From positions 1 through 62,966 of the IMG/VR virus record IMGVR_UViG_3300033143_001983: DNA of 62,966 nt; one strand, 5' to 3'. This DNA comes from a virus. The notes beneath the pieces were generated by a model that saw only the letters and a list, made by a program, of their open reading frames with translations, made no database searches and was not told where the DNA came from. Shown here in pieces: positions 42,718-49,553 of the stretch (position 1 is its first letter; each line of letters begins with the position of its first letter). The translations under genes were made by a program, and so were the position numbers.

Positions 42718-43305
42718 TTAATCCTTTTTTAAAACAGTACGATCATCTATACCTTTATCACTGTTTTCGTATGTATGGAGAAACATTAAGTTAGCAGATG
42801 CTAGTGCCAAATGTTCAAGTCCTGATTCAGGGTCAATATTTTCACCGCTTATAAAAGCGTTCAGATGTCTTTGTAGTGAATCATATATCGTACTGTAGTG
42901 AAAACCATCACCTTTTAAATAGTTCTGGATATCGCCTCTCTGCTCGTCATACTTAGTGTACCCGTATGTCAAAGCTTCTGCAAGTGCTAGTTGAAATTCT
43001 GGACGAATTAATGACATCATTGGTTTATCTGTGTTGTATTTCTTAGGTTCTTCTCTAGGAGGCGTATCGAATGATTTAATCGCTGTCGCTACTATCTTCT
43101 GAGAAACTTTTACAAAAGTATCTTCAACTAGCCCTAATTCAGATCCTTGAACAGTCCATTGTTTTTCTGGAAAATTAACTAAAAGTTCCTGACCACCATC
43201 TTCGTACTCATCCTCTATTATCTCTACTGTTCCTAGTGATCCTTTTTCTATACCGGAAAAGTCATTAACATATTCCACTTTATCGCCTACTTTAAACTTA
43301 CTCAT
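42718..43305 (-). CDS. MazZ-like (DUF5664) dATP/dGTP pyrophosphohydrolase with N-terminal SH3-like domain
   Basis: I choose the ATG at 43305, with GGAG 6 bases upstream, rather than the upstream in-frame codon at 43326. The N-terminal about 65 residues are KOW/SH3-like (FKVGDKVEYVNDF). The C-terminal about 100 residues match the all-alpha MazG-like family of phage dNTP pyrophosphohydrolases: KPMMSLIRPEFQLALAEAL, then SLQRHLNAFISGE and DPESGLEHLALASANLMFL. It would hydrolyse dATP/dGTP-type nucleotides to monophosphates. No purZ or datZ is visible. Confidence 0.75.
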   Translation of the reverse strand: MSKFKVGDKVEYVNDFSGIEKGSLGTVEIIEDEYEDGGQELLVNFPEKQWTVQGSELGLVEDTFVKVSQKIVATAIKSFDTPPREEPKKYNTDKPMMSLIRPEFQLALAEALTYGYTKYDEQRGDIQNYLKGDGFHYSTIYDSLQRHLNAFISGENIDPESGLEHLALASANLMFLHTYENSDKGIDDRTVLKKD

Positions 43306-43645
43306 TATTATCTCCAAATTTATCAACCATAAAGTAATGCACTCTAAAATAAAGCTTTAGTAATATATTAGGGTGATACCTTCGCAATCTAGGATTATTG
43401 ACCATCATCTGATTATTGAACTGCTTAAAAGCTTTTCTTCTTCTCCACCAGCTTTTTATCTTGACGTTAGTTTCTAAAGTCACTAGCACTTTATCTTCAT
43501 GCTTAAATGCAACAAGAGATTTAGTTATATCATTAGTATCTACAACTTTTACGAACTCAACTTTAGTTCCTACCGGAATAAGATTACCATCTTCTTCCTT
43601 GCCAATTGGCTCTACTACTATAAGTATTTCGTTTTCTAGGTACAT
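43298..43645 (-). CDS. Hypothetical basic protein, 115 aa
   Basis: GGAGG lies 5 bases before the ATG encoding MYLENEILIVVEP, so the ATG at 43645 is preferred over an earlier in-frame codon; it overlaps the preceding stop (TAATG). The protein has a beta-rich first half and a basic second half (KSWWRRRKAFKQFN). Function is not recognised. Confidence 0.55.
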   Translation of the reverse strand: MYLENEILIVVEPIGKEEDGNLIPVGTKVEFVKVVDTNDITKSLVAFKHEDKVLVTLETNVKIKSWWRRRKAFKQFNNQMMVNNPRLRRYHPNILLKLYFRVHYFMVDKFGDNNE

Positions 43646-43872
43646 TATTCCTCCGATTCCCAACTATGGTAGGATTCAAACTCTCCAGATGGAGTCATAA
43701 ACTGTCTCATAACATGTTGTTCTTTATAATCAACCTTTCTACTTGGAGGCAACATTCCCTCTTTCTCAACCTCATCTAATAGATCGTTAATTAAAGGCTC
43801 AGCGTCTGTCATTAACATCGTTCTAAATGGATGTAGATTTCCTATAATAGATAGCATTTTACTACGCTTCAT
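43645..43872 (-). CDS. Small phage protein with GMLPP / WESEE motif, 75 aa
   Basis: Contains KEGMLPPSRKV and ends HSWESEE. A related protein at 46684-46893 has KGMLPPEYTK and NEWESEDD, so the phage encodes two paralogues of a small family. Both are followed by proteins of unknown function. The conserved Pro-rich turn and C-terminal W-E-x-E suggest a protein-protein adaptor. Confidence 0.65.
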   Translation of the reverse strand: MKRSKMLSIIGNLHPFRTMLMTDAEPLINDLLDEVEKEGMLPPSRKVDYKEQHVMRQFMTPSGEFESYHSWESEE

Positions 43873-44146
43873 CTAATACCTCATCTCTAGTTTCGATAAT
43901 ATCTTTCTCTTCTTGAACTAGAAGATCTAGAGCTTTTCTCTTATTAATGCTTGGAGCAAAATGTCTGAGCGTCTTTTCGTCCAGATCTAATCCACCGTTA
44001 GCTTCATTAGATTTCTCTTTATATACTTCAAAGATCTTGTCATTATGCGCCACTAGGATCTCATCAAGAATCTTTCTTCCATCTTTAGATAGTGGGATAT
44101 TCTTAGTTTTGTCATTAGTCTCTTTACCTGTTACTATACATTTCAT
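43862..44146 (-). CDS. Hypothetical helical protein, 94 aa
   Basis: AGGAG precedes the ATG. The protein begins MKCIVTGKETNDKTKNIPLS, a short Cys-containing start, and continues as helices with mixed charge. No zinc pair or domain is recognised. It overlaps the paralogue gene downstream. Confidence 0.6.
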   Translation of the reverse strand: MKCIVTGKETNDKTKNIPLSKDGRKILDEILVAHNDKIFEVYKEKSNEANGGLDLDEKTLRHFAPSINKRKALDLLVQEEKDIIETRDEVLDEA

Positions 44147-44156
44147 TGTATTTCTC

Positions 44157-44867
44157 CTATTTCAGTCCTAATATAAGTTTATACTTTTTTGCCAATCTAT
44201 TCAACCTATTTCTTAGTTTTGGTATTTTTTTAAGGTTAAAATTCTTTATATCGTCAGTGAAAGTTTCAAAAAAGTAGTCGTGGTCAGCTCCCATGTAAGC
44301 ATGACACTCGTCATCAAGTACATCATCAGCATATCCCCAAGACGATAAACAAGCTCTAACTTGTTTTAATTCTTTTTTGTAATCCCCAACTGCTTTCAGA
44401 ACCTCTTTTTTATAATCTGCGCTAATGCCAAACATAGCGTGTCTTATCTCATGCTCTAGAGTATCTTCTGGATCATTCTCACCATAAGTTGCTATCACAT
44501 AAAAAGAATCACTTCTATACTTGAGAGCTTCTACTATATCATGCTCAAAGTCTGTTAGAGGGTCAAATAGCCCCTTTACGAATGGCTCTAGTACTGTGTC
44601 TGGGAAATTATAACCGTCCCAATCTGCACTTAAGGTCTTTCCGCCACAGTATAAATTTATACCTTTATTAGCCCTACTTCCTAAAGACTTTAAATACCCT
44701 GTGGTGAAAATCTGACCTTTAATCTCAGGAAATGGACTTTCATAATATTCTTGGAACCTCATCATAGCAGAAGCTAGTGTGTTTTTGTCTGACATTACTA
44801 TGTGAACTATACTAGTTCCTATATTAGATATTTTTAATATACCTTTACTTTCTAGGTTTTTTCTCAT
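44157..44867 (-). CDS. HExxH-type metallopeptidase-like protein, 236 aa
   Basis: The sequence LEHEIRHAMFG places H139, E140 and H143 in an HExxH zinc motif, and DDECHAYM about 45 residues later supplies an acidic third-ligand candidate (E187). This spacing fits a gluzincin-like protein. No signal peptide or membrane segment is seen, so it would act in the cytoplasm or in virion assembly. The remainder is not recognised. Peptidase function is inferred from the motif alone. Confidence 0.5.
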   Translation of the reverse strand: MRKNLESKGILKISNIGTSIVHIVMSDKNTLASAMMRFQEYYESPFPEIKGQIFTTGYLKSLGSRANKGINLYCGGKTLSADWDGYNFPDTVLEPFVKGLFDPLTDFEHDIVEALKYRSDSFYVIATYGENDPEDTLEHEIRHAMFGISADYKKEVLKAVGDYKKELKQVRACLSSWGYADDVLDDECHAYMGADHDYFFETFTDDIKNFNLKKIPKLRNRLNRLAKKYKLILGLK

Positions 44868-44870
44868 TAA

Positions 44871-45824
44871 TTACCTCGGATTTTTTCTAAATTTCTTTCT
44901 CTTAGCACCTTTTAGTAAGTTATCTGTATCTCTGTACTCTGCGCCACAATTCGTACATTTGTACTTCTGAAACTTTGAAGCATTTGTGAAGTAGAATCCA
45001 CTCTTTTTAAAGTCGGTACTTCCACAGCTACATACATCTTCATCAAAATATATTGAGAAGTTAATTGAATCATCCCAAGGAATTAGAATTTCGTATAATT
45101 CTTCCAGAGATAAAACGTCTAATTTATTATAATCTTCCATTTCTTGAAAAGCTTCAACATTACCCTTCATACACTCTGACCATAATTTAAATCCCGGAAA
45201 CTTAGCATGACCTGACTTCTTATATTTCGTACATAACTTGTCCGTCATATATTCTAACTTATTACTAGTGAAGCTGAAGTGTCTCTTAGCAATTAGAAGT
45301 GTGTCGATTTGTCTGAATGAACTTGGCGGTTTCATCCCATGCATAATGAATCTTGCATTAAGCTTTTTAACGTCAAACTTCTTAGAGTTTTGCCCAATTA
45401 CGATATCTGCGGCATCTAGAAGCTTCCAGATACTCTTTAAAATCTTCTTATCATCCTCAAAGTCTTTTGCATCTCTTTGATCTTCATATAATACTTCGTC
45501 GCTATCATACCATTTTGCTGCCCAACTAAGAACGTGCCAATCTTTTTCGATCATATTTAAACCAACATTATTATCCCATAACTTCCATACAGAAGCAATA
45601 ATAGGTACTGTCTCGATATCAAAGAACAAGATGTTTGGAGCGTCTTTTCTTTTATTGATAGAAATGACAGGTATCTTATATCTTTCAAAAGTTTTTCTCA
45701 CAGCATTTGGAGAGTGTTTAGTACCAAACCTATGATTAATTCTAGCAGCAATCTGATCATATGTGTAATCGTCATACAGCTCTAATAACATGTCAATTTG
45801 TGCTTGACTCCATTTTTTACTCAT
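44871..45824 (-). CDS. HTH and RNase H-fold 3'-5' exonuclease with zinc ribbon
   Basis: I select the ATG at 45824 (GGAG 7 bases upstream) over an upstream TTG in the same frame. An N-terminal HTH/SANT-like segment (KWSQAQIDMLLELYDDYTYDQ) precedes a DEDD exonuclease domain. That domain has FDIETV (Exo I), GQNSKKFDVKKL (Exo II) and YNKLDVLSLEELY (Exo III). A terminal ribbon CSCGS ... CTNCG follows. This layout resembles YprB-like (PF13482) nucleases. Confidence 0.75.
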   Translation of the reverse strand: MSKKWSQAQIDMLLELYDDYTYDQIAARINHRFGTKHSPNAVRKTFERYKIPVISINKRKDAPNILFFDIETVPIIASVWKLWDNNVGLNMIEKDWHVLSWAAKWYDSDEVLYEDQRDAKDFEDDKKILKSIWKLLDAADIVIGQNSKKFDVKKLNARFIMHGMKPPSSFRQIDTLLIAKRHFSFTSNKLEYMTDKLCTKYKKSGHAKFPGFKLWSECMKGNVEAFQEMEDYNKLDVLSLEELYEILIPWDDSINFSIYFDEDVCSCGSTDFKKSGFYFTNASKFQKYKCTNCGAEYRDTDNLLKGAKRKKFRKNPR

Positions 45825-45837
45825 CGTAACTCCATTG

Positions 45838-45876
45838 TTAACTTTTGCTTTGGATTTCAAGACCTATGCCGAATCC
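45838..45876 (-). pseudogene. Displaced C-terminal end of the 46455-46691 gene
   Basis: The twelve in-frame codons GFGIGLEIQSKS plus stop are identical in protein sequence to the end of the intact gene upstream of the HNH gene. Eight of the twelve codons differ, all synonymously. The reading frame is interrupted upstream by a stop. The element lies between the HNH cassette and the exonuclease gene, consistent with a gene 3' end cut off by cassette insertion. Confidence 0.7.
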
Positions 45877-45889
45877 ACAGCTATACTTA

Positions 45890-45918
45890 ATATTAATCTA
45901 AATAATTTATATTGTCAA
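45890..45918 (-). promoter_or_regulatory. Strong host-type promoter at the 3' end of the second HNH cassette
   Basis: TTGACA, 17 bases, TAATAT. Together with the 42154 copy it forms a conserved cassette tail (TGGAAACAT..TAT, a short gap, then ATGTTGAC). It would restore transcription of the exonuclease and distal genes after the insertion. Confidence 0.6.
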
Positions 45919-45924
45919 CATAAT

Positions 45925-46455
45925 TTATATATGTTTCCAAGTTTTTCTTAGTTTTATATTACTTACTGCTTGTCTAGTTATATTGTAATCCTTTGCTATT
46001 ACTGTTCCGTTTTCTCCACTTTCTAATCTCTTTCTTATGTATATTATATCATCTTTTTTAAGGTTAGTTTTTCCGCTACATTCCCCTTTGGCAGTATAAA
46101 CTCCTATAAAATGAGCATGTTGTATATTTTCTTTATGAGTACACCATTCTAAATTAGATACGTGGTTATTTTGTTTATTTAAATCTTTATGATTAACAAA
46201 ATACTTTCCTTTTATTTTTGATAAAAACGCCCTAGCTACTAAAATATGTACTCTTATTGTGTGTTTTTTATGATGCTTGCTCAGATATACGCAAGGGTAT
46301 CCAGTATTCAGAGGTGTTTTTAGAATTTTTCCTTTGTAGTTATATACTTTAGAATCTTTTCCTAGAACCGTTCTATCTAGGCTTTTAACTCTACCTTTAT
46401 TACTAACCTGATAAAATCCTTCAAAACCTTCGATATCTTTCCAGATCTCTTTCAT
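45925..46455 (-). CDS. NUMOD4-HNH homing endonuclease
   Basis: The gene starts in TAATG overlap with the 78-aa gene. NUMOD4 lies at residues 1-30 (KDIEGFEGFYQVSNKG) and the HNH core at about 86-105 (FVNHKDLNKQNNHVSNLEWC). The C-terminal HTH (EVIAKDYNITRQAVSN type; here AKDYNITRQAVSNIKLR) ends in TWKHI. Length and architecture match the 42191 paralogue. It is a mobile endonuclease likely inserted near the 3' end of the preceding gene. Confidence 0.9.
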   Translation of the reverse strand: MKEIWKDIEGFEGFYQVSNKGRVKSLDRTVLGKDSKVYNYKGKILKTPLNTGYPCVYLSKHHKKHTIRVHILVARAFLSKIKGKYFVNHKDLNKQNNHVSNLEWCTHKENIQHAHFIGVYTAKGECSGKTNLKKDDIIYIRKRLESGENGTVIAKDYNITRQAVSNIKLRKTWKHI

Positions 46456-46691
46456 TATGATTTACTCTGTATCTCTAGACCTATTCCAAATCCTAAGATT
46501 CTAAAAGCCATATTAAAGTAAATGTTATTTGTTACGATTAATATTTTTGTTGGAAAACTCAACATATATGATTTATGCTCATTTCCAAACATATTTATAG
46601 TTTTGCTCCTGTTAATCTCAGGGAACGTCATATAAAGACGGTAGTAATACCCTCTATTAGCGTAATCTCCACCAGATATAAGATTAATCAT
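46455..46691 (-). CDS. Hypothetical protein, 78 aa (3' end recoded)
   Basis: A small beta-rich protein (YYYRLYMTFPEINRSKTINM) with a hydrophobic C-terminal half (FNMAFRILGFGIGLEIQ). No family is recognised. Its last 12 codons have a synonymously different duplicate downstream of the HNH ORF. The intact copy is probably the cassette-supplied version. Function is unknown. Confidence 0.6.
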   Translation of the reverse strand: MINLISGGDYANRGYYYRLYMTFPEINRSKTINMFGNEHKSYMLSFPTKILIVTNNIYFNMAFRILGFGIGLEIQSKS

Positions 46692-46893
46692 CTTCCGACT
46701 CCCATTCGTTCAATCGCTCATATCCAGATGATACTTCGGGTATTGCAAATGTCCTTTTTGTATACTCTGGAGGTAACATTCCTTTATCTACTAGAAAAGC
46801 AAGCAATTTATCAGCTACATATGGCTCTAAATATCCACCATCATAGTATTTGACAAATTCTACCACATCCTTTACTAAATCACTTTTTTTCAT
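46684..46893 (-). CDS. Small phage protein with GMLPP / WESEDD motif, 69 aa
   Basis: Paralogue of the 43645 gene: KGMLPPEYTKRTF and the C-terminal NEWESEDD are shared, and the rest is diverged. It is coupled by overlap to both sides. Function is unknown; see the other copy. Confidence 0.65.
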   Translation of the reverse strand: MKKSDLVKDVVEFVKYYDGGYLEPYVADKLLAFLVDKGMLPPEYTKRTFAIPEVSSGYERLNEWESEDD

Positions 46894-47152
46894 TTCCCAC
46901 CATCTTTCCTAGAGCCAATGCTTTATAATACCTAGCTTCTTCATATAACTTTCTAGCTCGTTTATGTGCGTCGATAAGTGAAAGAAGGGTATTGATCTTA
47001 TCTTTTCTTAGAATAAGCTGTGATTGATATAACGCCCTTAATTCATTAGGTCTTTTATCTTTTGTTAATATCCTTTTATAGAACTTTTGAGAAGATTCTA
47101 AATCCTTAAGACGCTTCACAGCTTCATCGTAACTTAGTAATTTATTATTCAT
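46880..47152 (-). CDS. Coiled-coil protein, 90 aa
   Basis: Entirely helical and charged (EAVKRLKDLESSQKFYKRIL; DAHKRARKLYEEARYY), with no other features. GGAGA precedes the ATG. It is probably an oligomerising adaptor, but the partner is unknown. Confidence 0.6.
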   Translation of the reverse strand: MNNKLLSYDEAVKRLKDLESSQKFYKRILTKDKRPNELRALYQSQLILRKDKINTLLSLIDAHKRARKLYEEARYYKALALGKMVGNEKK

Positions 47153-47827
47153 TTAAATCTCCACTACTATAGGTTCATTTGTCGGGTCATATTGCTCTGT
47201 GCAAATTGCAGCATTTACAAAAGTTGTATCTACTATTTTATCAATTCCATGCCAATTATGAATGTGTCCGAATATATGATATTTAGGACTAATATCCAGT
47301 ACTCTGTTTAAAAGATGCTTACATCCACAATTTTCCATACTATAAATAGAAACATCCATTACACCGCTTGGGGGTCCATGAGTTATAATAACATCTGTAT
47401 CGTCAGGAATCATATCCCAATAAGGTTGAATCGGATCGTATTTTTCTTCTAAATGATGATAAGAAGTTCCGCAATCTCCAGAATCCCTATTCCATGCCCA
47501 ATTATGAAATCTAGGAGTAACCCCACTTCCCCAGAACTTAATTCCGCCAAGAGTTATTCCAGTATTATTTAGGTAGATTATATTTCTAGCAGCACATTCT
47601 TGCTTTACTAGATCCTCATTCTGCTCAGTAATCATATCGTGATTCCCCGGCACATATATAATATGAAGGTATTTTGCTCTTAGTTTGTCAAGTTCATTTA
47701 CGAATTTCATAAATTCTGTTAAAGTGCCTCTAGATAAAGCATCTCCAGCATGGACTAAGATATCACCATCTGGTAATTTAACCTTTCGCAAGTTACAATG
47801 TGTGTCAGAAATGCACACAATTTTCAT
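47153..47827 (-). CDS. Calcineurin-like metallophosphoesterase, 224 aa
   Basis: All metal-binding motifs of the superfamily are visible: SDTHC (D8, H10), HAGDALSRG (first GD), VPGNHDM, THGPPSG and FGHIHNWH. It resembles the YfcE/Icc-like single-domain class that hydrolyses phosphodiesters or nucleotides. No signal peptide is present, so it acts in the cytoplasm. Substrates might include cyclic nucleotides, relevant to anti-defence, or RNA ends in the repair cassette. Neither is shown by the sequence. Confidence 0.85.
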   Translation of the reverse strand: MKIVCISDTHCNLRKVKLPDGDILVHAGDALSRGTLTEFMKFVNELDKLRAKYLHIIYVPGNHDMITEQNEDLVKQECAARNIIYLNNTGITLGGIKFWGSGVTPRFHNWAWNRDSGDCGTSYHHLEEKYDPIQPYWDMIPDDTDVIITHGPPSGVMDVSIYSMENCGCKHLLNRVLDISPKYHIFGHIHNWHGIDKIVDTTFVNAAICTEQYDPTNEPIVVEI

Positions 47828-48105
47828 TGCAACATTCCTCCGCCATTATCATCGTCATCGTCACCAAAGGTCAATAATGCCAATTGATCTAAGTCCTCTT
47901 CGCTTATTTCTTCGTCAAAGTCTTCAAGCTCTTCAATAGAATCAAAATCTAGTCCCATCTCTTCAGCTATCTGCTCAATTCTACTTTCTGACGTAATTAT
48001 AATACTTTCAGGATCTTCTAGATCTGTTATCATTAGTCTGTCTAGATGTGGATATAATTCTTGAAGCTCTGTAATAATTTCTAGCAATCTCTTCTTTTTA
48101 TCCAT
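47824..48105 (-). CDS. Acidic helical protein, 93 aa
   Basis: Very acidic in the C-terminal half (EEIEELEDFDEEISEEDLDQ-like composition) with a His/Arg-poor, leucine-rich helix in front. It starts with AGGAG at the ATG and overlaps the phosphoesterase start. Such acidic phage proteins can mimic DNA, but no specific evidence exists here. Confidence 0.6.
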   Translation of the reverse strand: MDKKKRLLEIITELQELYPHLDRLMITDLEDPESIIITSESRIEQIAEEMGLDFDSIEELEDFDEEISEEDLDQLALLTFGDDDDDNGGGMLQ

Positions 48106-48407
48106 TATAAATCTCCTAGCTCAACTAGCTCATTTCCATCTACTATTGTATCGTTAATTTTATCGTAGAGTACTTTACCTTCATAACTAAAATAATTAAC
48201 AGCAACTACATCAGTTCCAGTAAACGTATATACTCCAGTTGTAGGAGCTACGAATACTTGCTCTTGTATTTTAGATAAATCTGCGTTTAACTCTCTTATC
48301 TTTTTTTCTGCTTTTTCTGCTCTGTTTATATTGTGAATCGCTGACGCAGCTAAAAAAAGCGTACAAATCGCACACATTACCATTGCTATAATTAAAAAAA
48401 TCCCCAT
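48105..48407 (-). CDS. Membrane-anchored small protein, 100 aa
   Basis: The N-terminal hydrophobic segment (GIFLIIAMVMCAICTLFLAA) is one transmembrane helix. It is followed by a coiled coil (NINRAEKAEKKIRELNADLS) and a beta-rich C-terminus. This is an inner-membrane, type-II-like topology. It stands in a block of four small envelope genes (48105-49101) that may form a lysis or membrane-remodelling set. Confidence 0.6.
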   Translation of the reverse strand: MGIFLIIAMVMCAICTLFLAASAIHNINRAEKAEKKIRELNADLSKIQEQVFVAPTTGVYTFTGTDVVAVNYFSYEGKVLYDKINDTIVDGNELVELGDL

Positions 48408-48748
48408 TACATATCTCCAATTTTTTGATTCACTTTAAATGCAAATCCTGTTACTAAAACTCCTAACACTAACATTCCTAACGCCTTCATATTGCTGTCA
48501 AACTTCGCTTCTGAGAGCTTTCTACGCTGTACCCTAGCATCTTGCTTATGAAAGTCGATAAGCTCCATCTGAGTCATTCTGAGGTCTTCTAGGACCAATG
48601 ATCGTTTCTCTGCTTTCATCGCTTTCTCAGCTCTTTCAGTAGTGAGTAATATGCCATCAAAAGGTACTTTATTTCCTTCATGTACTTTTACTGCGTTTTG
48701 TGCAAATGCGGAATTACTTAGTAAGATTAATAATAGAATTAAGCGCAT
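48407..48748 (-). CDS. Envelope protein with signal peptide and C-terminal TM, 113 aa
   Basis: Residues 1-16 form a cleavable-looking signal (MRLILLLILLSNSAFAQ). A periplasmic helical portion has KVPFDGILLTTERAEKAM, a motif I associate with small phage lysis-region proteins. Residues about 88-108 are a transmembrane helix (MKALGMLVLGVLVTGFAFKV). It overlaps the lipoprotein gene upstream by 35 bases. A spanin-like role is possible. Confidence 0.6.
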   Translation of the reverse strand: MRLILLLILLSNSAFAQNAVKVHEGNKVPFDGILLTTERAEKAMKAEKRSLVLEDLRMTQMELIDFHKQDARVQRRKLSEAKFDSNMKALGMLVLGVLVTGFAFKVNQKIGDM

Positions 48749-48986
48749 CTAGTCCATCCTTTGTTTTTAGAGACTGTTTAAAATAACAATCTATTCCAGC
48801 GTCATAAGAAAAGCCAGATTTATAACAAATAACCTCTAGGTTTTCACATCTCACCGTTCTTGCTCTTTCTGATACCCTTTCACATTTCATTGTATAAGCA
48901 GATTCTTCTTGAGGGTCTGTGTCTTTTTCCGGTCCACAACTAATCATTAAAGTGGTCAACAATATCATCATCACTAGGCTTTTCAT
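48714..48986 (-). CDS. Lipoprotein, possible o-spanin, 90 aa
   Basis: I use the ATG encoding MKSLVMMILL; an upstream TTG is weaker, and GAGG precedes the ATG. The signal ends in a lipobox LMISC, so the cysteine would be lipidated and sorted to the outer membrane (a Gly at +2). The mature chain has four more cysteines (KCERV, RCENLEVIC, DCYF). It overlaps the genes on both sides, an arrangement seen in Rz/Rz1 pairs. Cysteine-rich o-spanins are known, but the match is not diagnostic. Confidence 0.6.
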   Translation of the reverse strand: MKSLVMMILLTTLMISCGPEKDTDPQEESAYTMKCERVSERARTVRCENLEVICYKSGFSYDAGIDCYFKQSLKTKDGLDALNSIINLTK

Positions 48987-49101
48987 CCTCAATCTCCTCT
49001 AACTGCTTCTCTGCATCTTTTACTTTTTTGTTAAGCTCACTTTCCTTCTTCGTCGTTTTCTTGAAAAAGCTTAGTAAGAACTCTAAAAATTTAGCTATCA
49101 T
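48940..49101 (-). CDS. Short membrane-associated protein, 53 aa, possible i-spanin partner
   Basis: The ATG at 49101 (TAGGAG upstream) gives MIAKFLEFLLSFFKKTTKK, an amphipathic or weak TM segment, followed by a charged coil and an acidic tail. An earlier in-frame start would overlap the previous gene and lacks a binding site. The 3' part overlaps the lipoprotein gene by 47 bases, as in Rz/Rz1. The small size makes a true i-spanin uncertain. Confidence 0.45.
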   Translation of the reverse strand: MIAKFLEFLLSFFKKTTKKESELNKKVKDAEKQLEEIEDEKPSDDDIVDHFND

Positions 49102-49108
49102 GTTTCTC

Positions 49109-49546
49109 CTAATCCCAGAACGATCCAACATGTTTCTCTAACATAGTATAGTACCTTTTAGTTAATTGGTCAACCTTCATTTTATCTTTTTTCATTGCAA
49201 TTTTAGCTCTTCTTTGATACTCTGGGTCAGGATCTCTAGCTCCAAGTAAATTCTCGAATCTGTAATCATCCATAACTTGTCCAAAGAAGTAATTATCACT
49301 AAGCTCAAATTCTGCCATCCTTCTACTAAGCTCCGTGAACTCTGCTAATCTCCTCATACCTTTAGTATTCTGATCGTCTGCCCATAACGTATGTGTCTTA
49401 TCAGATTTCATGAACTTATTAACACGTTTCATATGCGCATGGATTAGGTTGTGGATGCTACTAGCTTCAAAGTCAACACATTGAGAAGCTCCGATGTAAC
49501 CGTAGTAGATGAATTTTGTAATGAATAGGTACATTCTGTAGATCAT
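49109..49546 (-). CDS. Hypothetical protein, 145 aa
   Basis: A mostly helical, Arg/Met/Asp-rich protein with a hydrophobic N-terminus (MYLFITKFIYYGYIGA). Conserved-looking phrases are HNLIHAHMKRVNKFM and FGQVMDDYRFENLLGARD. No family is recognised. It sits between dCMP deaminase and the envelope genes. Confidence 0.6.
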   Translation of the reverse strand: MIYRMYLFITKFIYYGYIGASQCVDFEASSIHNLIHAHMKRVNKFMKSDKTHTLWADDQNTKGMRRLAEFTELSRRMAEFELSDNYFFGQVMDDYRFENLLGARDPDPEYQRRAKIAMKKDKMKVDQLTKRYYTMLEKHVGSFWD

Positions 49547-49553
49547 GATTCTC

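Noticed and set aside
42718-43305. Z-genome (diaminopurine) phage
   Set aside because: Only the MazZ-like component is present; PurZ and DatZ homologues are not visible, and DUF5664 proteins are widespread in normal-base phages.
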